From Syntrophaceae bacterium (GTDB lineage: Bacteria > Desulfobacterota > BSN033 > UBA1163): a DNA stretch of 53,057 nt. The first letter of the stretch is position 1. Every line of letters starts with the position of its first letter. The notes below the pieces were generated by a model. The model made no database searches, was not told where the DNA came from, and saw only the letters and a program-made list of their open reading frames with translations. This document shows, in pieces, positions 49,999-53,057 of the stretch. The stretch spans positions 1-53,057 of the forward strand of contig JACAEV010000131.1 in the NCBI GenBank assembly GCA_013388645.1, written 5' to 3'. Both the position numbers and the translations under genes were made by a program.

Positions 49999-51207
49999 CT
50001 AATCCATATACCCAATCCCCTGGAGCTTTTTTCTCATCTCTTTTTCTTCTGCTTCTGTCATGGCAAATTCAGCAGCATCGATCTCCAGAGGAATATCTTC
50101 AGTTCGAATGGGAGAAGCCTTCAGCGCCTCAGGCTCCAGGGCCTCCGTTAATACCTTCCCATCAAAATCCTGTGGCACCGGAAGCCCCAAAAGGTAGAGG
50201 GCCGTTGGAGCAACATCCATCACATGTGCCCCCTCGATGATCTTCCCCTTTTTGATACCAGGACCTTGGAGAATGAGAATTCCTTCAAGTCGATGAGAAC
50301 TCTGGCCCACTCTACTCCTCTTAAAGATTTTATCTTTAACTCGGTCGTTAAGGGTATAGTCGCCATGAGGGATAAAAGCGATATCGGGTGCCATTTTTAA
50401 ATGGGGACCCCAATAAATATCTTCCCTCTGATAAACATGTTCAAGGATGCATCTTCCCTCTTCCTCATCCACGATGGAGTGAAGTTCTTCAATAATATGA
50501 TTTCGCAGCTCATGATATTTTTCAGGTAAGACGATGCCTTCTGGCTCTCTTCCCATCAGGTTGATCCTGATCCCATATCCATACCCTGTATTGACGAAAT
50601 AGGCTTGAGTCTTTCCCCAATGAATTTCAGACCTCTTCTTACTCCACAGCCCTTTTATTTTTTGTATCAGGGAGGGTTCTTCTTTACGGTGAAAAAGGCC
50701 CATATCCAGCTTTTCTCTATAGGAACCCCTCACTCGCTTGCTCACTAAAAAACCTTTTTCTTTAAGCCAAGAGTTGAGATAGAAAGTTTTCTGAGTCGAG
50801 CCGAAACCATGATCCGACATCATCAGAATGACATCTTCCTCTTTCAATAACTGCATCAATTGTCCGATCCTCTCGTCGATTTTCACATAGAATGGAAAAA
50901 GACACCGATCTTTTTCCCCCCACAGGAAATGCTGCATCCAATCGGTTTCCATGATCACGAAGACAAAAAGATTCCATTCTTTGGTCATCAGATATTTTGC
51001 CACTCTAAAACGGGTCTCCAACGTTTGGTAAATCTCACTCAGGAAGGCCTCCTCATGGAAATCTTTAAGTTGATCGCCATCGGCCTCGGCCCACCATCTT
51101 CCCAACCTCTCTTCCAGCTCCTGCCCTATCTCCTTGGGATAGATGAATTCACCCTGAGTGGGGGCTGGGATCCCGCTGATCATGATTCCTTCAATCTCCC
51201 GGGGGGG
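49999..51207 (-). CDS. Phosphodiesterase/nucleotide pyrophosphatase-family protein, C-terminal part (frameshifted)
   Basis: This part continues the gene begun at 51551 but in another frame; the shift lies in a run of seven C (7 G at 51201-51207 on plus). One more C restores TYPPREIEGIMISG. Metal-binding and family marks here are METDWMQHFLW, MMSDHGFGSTQKTFYLNSWL, and the C-terminal GSSHRLEGILILQGPGIKKG with ahead GDYTLND, followed by HVMDVAPTALYLLGLPVP. The alkaline-phosphatase superfamily hydrolyses phosphodiesters; the exact substrate is unknown. The track extends this ORF to 51267, but that part is out of frame with the family. Confidence 0.8.
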   Translation of the reverse strand, partial: PPREIEGIMISGIPAPTQGEFIYPKEIGQELEERLGRWWAEADGDQLKDFHEEAFLSEIYQTLETRFRVAKYLMTKEWNLFVFVIMETDWMQHFLWGEKDRCLFPFYVKIDERIGQLMQLLKEEDVILMMSDHGFGSTQKTFYLNSWLKEKGFLVSKRVRGSYREKLDMGLFHRKEEPSLIQKIKGLWSKKRSEIHWGKTQAYFVNTGYGYGIRINLMGREPEGIVLPEKYHELRNHIIEELHSIVDEEEGRCILEHVYQREDIYWGPHLKMAPDIAFIPHGDYTLNDRVKDKIFKRSRVGQSSHRLEGILILQGPGIKKGKIIEGAHVMDVAPTALYLLGLPVPQDFDGKVLTEALEPEALKASPIRTEDIPLEIDAAEFAMTEAEEKEMRKKLQGIGYMD

Positions 51208-51551
51208 TAAGTCATAGGGACATATAGAATAATACTCTTTTTGCCCTTCGCTCCAGCAAGATCCCAAAACCTTTTCGACCGGATATGGCTTGAATTGACC
51301 AAAACCTTTTTATAAGAGTTTGGCTTGAACGTAATGAAATCAAATACCCCATGTTTGCCAGGGTTCACTCCAGTCATGAAAGAGGTCCAGGCCGGGGGGG
51401 TCACGGGTGGGATCGTGCTTCCAAGACGACCATAAGTGGACCCCTCCACCATTCTTTTTAAATTTGGGAGCCTTCCCTCTTTGATCCAGGGATCGAGGAG
51501 ATCGAAAGTAGCCCCATCCAGACCGATGACAAAAACTCTTGCTGTGCTCAT
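51180..51551 (-). CDS. Phosphodiesterase-family protein, N-terminal part (frameshifted)
   Basis: Starts at ATG 51551 with the family opening VFVIGLDGATFDLLDPWI (first metal-binding aspartate) and GSTIPPVTPPAWTSFMTGVNPGKHG, which holds the catalytic Ser/Thr region. At the C7 run the frame breaks, so the ORF ends as PPGRLKES and stops. Together with the next ORF it would give a protein of about 517 aa. The break may be a real mutation, a phase-variable tract, or a sequencing/assembly error in a homopolymer; the sequence alone cannot decide. Confidence 0.75.
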   Translation of the reverse strand: MSTARVFVIGLDGATFDLLDPWIKEGRLPNLKRMVEGSTYGRLGSTIPPVTPPAWTSFMTGVNPGKHGVFDFITFKPNSYKKVLVNSSHIRSKRFWDLAGAKGKKSIILYVPMTYPPGRLKES

Positions 51552-51633
51552 TCCTCATTAACCCTTTTGAAGCTCAAAAAAGACCGTCTTCATAGCAAGG
51601 GGAATCATTTTTATAAAACTTCCAGAAAACCCT

Positions 51634-51730
51634 AGGCTTTTAAGCCTGGGGATGAATGGTGCCCGGAGCGAGGCGGAATAATCCGGCGAAGCCGGGAAGC
51701 CCGGAATAAACCCTGGCCTTCAGGCCAGGG
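51634..51730. repeat. Structured non-coding element with two terminal hairpins
   Basis: CTAGGCTTTTAAGCCTGGG at one end and CCCTGGCCTTCAGGCCAGGG at the other are both self-complementary, and they partly complement each other. Between them are further foldable GC-rich parts (CCGGCGAAGCCGG, CCCGGAGC). It has no ORF. The pattern resembles ends of IS200/IS605-type elements or their non-autonomous relatives; it could also be an ordinary bidirectional terminator region. Confidence 0.45.
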
Positions 51731-51734
51731 AGTT

Positions 51735-52781
51735 TCATTTTATCAACGGATGTTGATTCAAAAGATCATAAAAACTTTTTGCAATGAATTCAGATCCTTT
51801 ATCGGTGTAATGAAAATTATCGCCGAAATATTCTAAAGTTTTTGGAATCAAATGGTCATTGTCAATAAAAAACAGATTTTCATCTCTGGCTATTCTTCTG
51901 ACAGCGTCATTGGCTTTTTGGGTAGCGTCCAGAACCCCTTCTTCGGACAATTCAATACAATAGGTAAGGCGAGTCGCCAATAAAATATGCTTATGGATAT
52001 CTTTATTAATGGGAGTAATGAGGGCAGGATAGGTGGAAAGGACTGGAACAATATGATTCTCTTTGAGATAGTGAACAAATAATCGTAAATCCCTCTCAAA
52101 TTCCAAAATCATATTTTCTGGTACTTCCTCCATCGGTTTTTTATGAAGCAGATGTTTTTTCTCTTTTTTCCTAATCCTTCTACGTAGCCTCCATAGATGG
52201 AGTCGGGTGGACCACTGCTTCCCCAAACATCTCTCTATGACCCCTTCAAGGCTTGGAAGCGTGTCACCGACCGTGCGAATTTTATTCAAAATATAAACAA
52301 CCCATTTCTGATCGCCTTCCTCTTTAAGATGCCTCCCCTTCTTTCTTATCATTTTATTTACTGAATGCTTCCTCCTTCCCCCTCTCATCAACTCCTTGAA
52401 GTAGATTAAGTAGGCTTGAAGGATAATCACGATGTCAGGCCTCAATGGCAAAAGATATTTTTCAACATAATCTTTTTTCCTTTTTAAATTGAGCCCCACC
52501 ACCGATGCATTGATGACCTCTACTCTCGGGAATCTATCTCTATACATCACCCCTAATTGGGAAGGCCATTCCTTATCTTTGCTCTCATAAAATCCGAATG
52601 TCTCGGATACCCCTAAACAAAAAATCCTAATGTGCCCTTCCCTTTTTTCCTTTTCCATTTCTTTCCCCCTGAAGCCGAGGGAATTGATCTCCCACTTTCC
52701 GTATCTCGCACTTGGGATGTTGTGAGGAATACCACCTTGGTCTACTTCAACAAGAATTGAATAAAGATCGTTTAGCTTCAT
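51735..52781 (-). CDS. SGNH/GDSL-type hydrolase-like protein
   Basis: Protein of 348 aa. It opens with INSLGFRGKEM and the block I motif IFCLGVSETFGF, where the serine lies in GVSE. A block III-type asparagine is likely in VINASVVGLN, and the final catalytic Asp-His pair is in GDNFHYTDKGSEFIA. This order is that of SGNH-fold O-acetyl hydrolases and transferases found near polysaccharide genes. No signal peptide or membrane anchor is seen, and sequence before the ATG is blocked by stops, so the N-terminus may be shorter than in relatives. The start at 52781 (ATG) replaces the track's TTG two codons upstream. Confidence 0.75.
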   Translation of the reverse strand: MKLNDLYSILVEVDQGGIPHNIPSARYGKWEINSLGFRGKEMEKEKREGHIRIFCLGVSETFGFYESKDKEWPSQLGVMYRDRFPRVEVINASVVGLNLKRKKDYVEKYLLPLRPDIVIILQAYLIYFKELMRGGRRKHSVNKMIRKKGRHLKEEGDQKWVVYILNKIRTVGDTLPSLEGVIERCLGKQWSTRLHLWRLRRRIRKKEKKHLLHKKPMEEVPENMILEFERDLRLFVHYLKENHIVPVLSTYPALITPINKDIHKHILLATRLTYCIELSEEGVLDATQKANDAVRRIARDENLFFIDNDHLIPKTLEYFGDNFHYTDKGSEFIAKSFYDLLNQHPLIK

Positions 52782-53057
52782 GGTCAAATGATTATTTTAA
52801 TAGATAAGGATACCTTTTTTTGATGGGTAACGGTAACAAAAACTTATGGGGATGTCAATCAAAATGGCTACTGACCTTCTATCCCTTTTGAAGAAACAGA
52901 CGGCCAGAAGGGTCTAAAATAGGGTTAGAATTGGTGAGAAAGGAAAAAAGTAATTTTACCTTCATACTGCAACCATCCTCCCGCAAAAGCGGATGAGCTT
53001 GAAGTCTATCAATAGGCTACCCTAGTCCATTCAGCGAGAGACGACGAAAGGGGGACG
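52782..53057. other. Non-coding end of the window
   Basis: I see no credible gene, RNA gene or repeat in these 276 bases. The upstream regulatory region of the SGNH-type gene would be here, but no clear promoter pair stands out. Confidence 0.5.

Overview
The window is a chromosomal segment of a Gram-negative, respiring bacterium. Moderate GC, NifU/NifS, a Qrc/alternative-complex-III-like quinol module, a caa3-type oxidase, HBD, GH57 (DUF3536-like) and a UGA-containing thioredoxin-like gene together suggest a Desulfobacterota-like (former Deltaproteobacteria) lineage. This placement is an inference from gene content. No rRNA, tRNA or CRISPR array was seen.

Layout. 1-2.1 kb: nifS and nifU (minus). 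2.1-3.7 kb: a compact candidate RiPP operon with its own promoter and terminator, encoding a 54-aa protein, an RRE/radical SAM/SPASM maturase and a 20-aa peptide ending CKCKASC. 3.7-5.6 kb: an unusually ordered ATP-grasp protein and two small membrane proteins. 5.6-9.4 kb: a MITE, a Cys-rich ferredoxin, then a small relict integron: two gene cassettes (hicAB and a small secreted protein), each ending in an attC-like site, next to an integrase gene destroyed by frameshifts, a deletion and a second MITE copy. 9.4-9.8 kb: a decayed lipocalin-like (CrtC/AttH type) gene. 10-12.7 kb: an ADP-forming acyl-CoA synthetase and a RodZ-like HTH protein behind a sigma-54-type promoter.

12.8-16.5 kb: 2-oxoacid dehydrogenase E2, E1-beta and E1-alpha, with a third MITE copy inside the operon. 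16.8-17.05 kb: a thioredoxin-like gene with an in-frame UGA exactly at the first Cys of its CxxC motif and a hairpin 21 nt downstream, so a candidate selenoprotein. 17.1-22.6 kb: UbiA and DoxX membrane proteins, LeuCD-type dehydratase split by a 231-bp repeat, Hsp20, a ferredoxin, an acyl-CoA dehydrogenase relic and 3-hydroxybutyryl-CoA dehydrogenase.

22.7-33.6 kb: a long minus-strand respiratory block: sco, coxA, coxC, coxD, coxB, ctaB, then a pentaheme cytochrome, a molybdopterin-type subunit, a four-cluster FeS protein, an NrfD-type quinol subunit and a 46-aa ORF. This could form a complete quinol to cytochrome c to oxygen chain. 33.7-38.9 kb: glucokinase, glucose-6-phosphate isomerase and a GH57 protein. 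38.9-46.2 kb: TCA genes sdhB, sdhA, gltA, acn and, divergently, fumC. 46.3-53 kb: lgt, an AAA ATPase with an acidic partner ORF, a DUF1460-like hydrolase, a phosphodiesterase broken at a C7 tract, and an SGNH-type hydrolase.

Working together, the 2-oxoacid dehydrogenase and acyl-CoA enzymes feed acetyl-CoA to the TCA genes. Succinate dehydrogenase and other donors would reduce quinone, and the Qrc/ACIII-like complex plus caa3 oxidase would oxidise it. All function calls come from reading motifs by eye; no database search was run.
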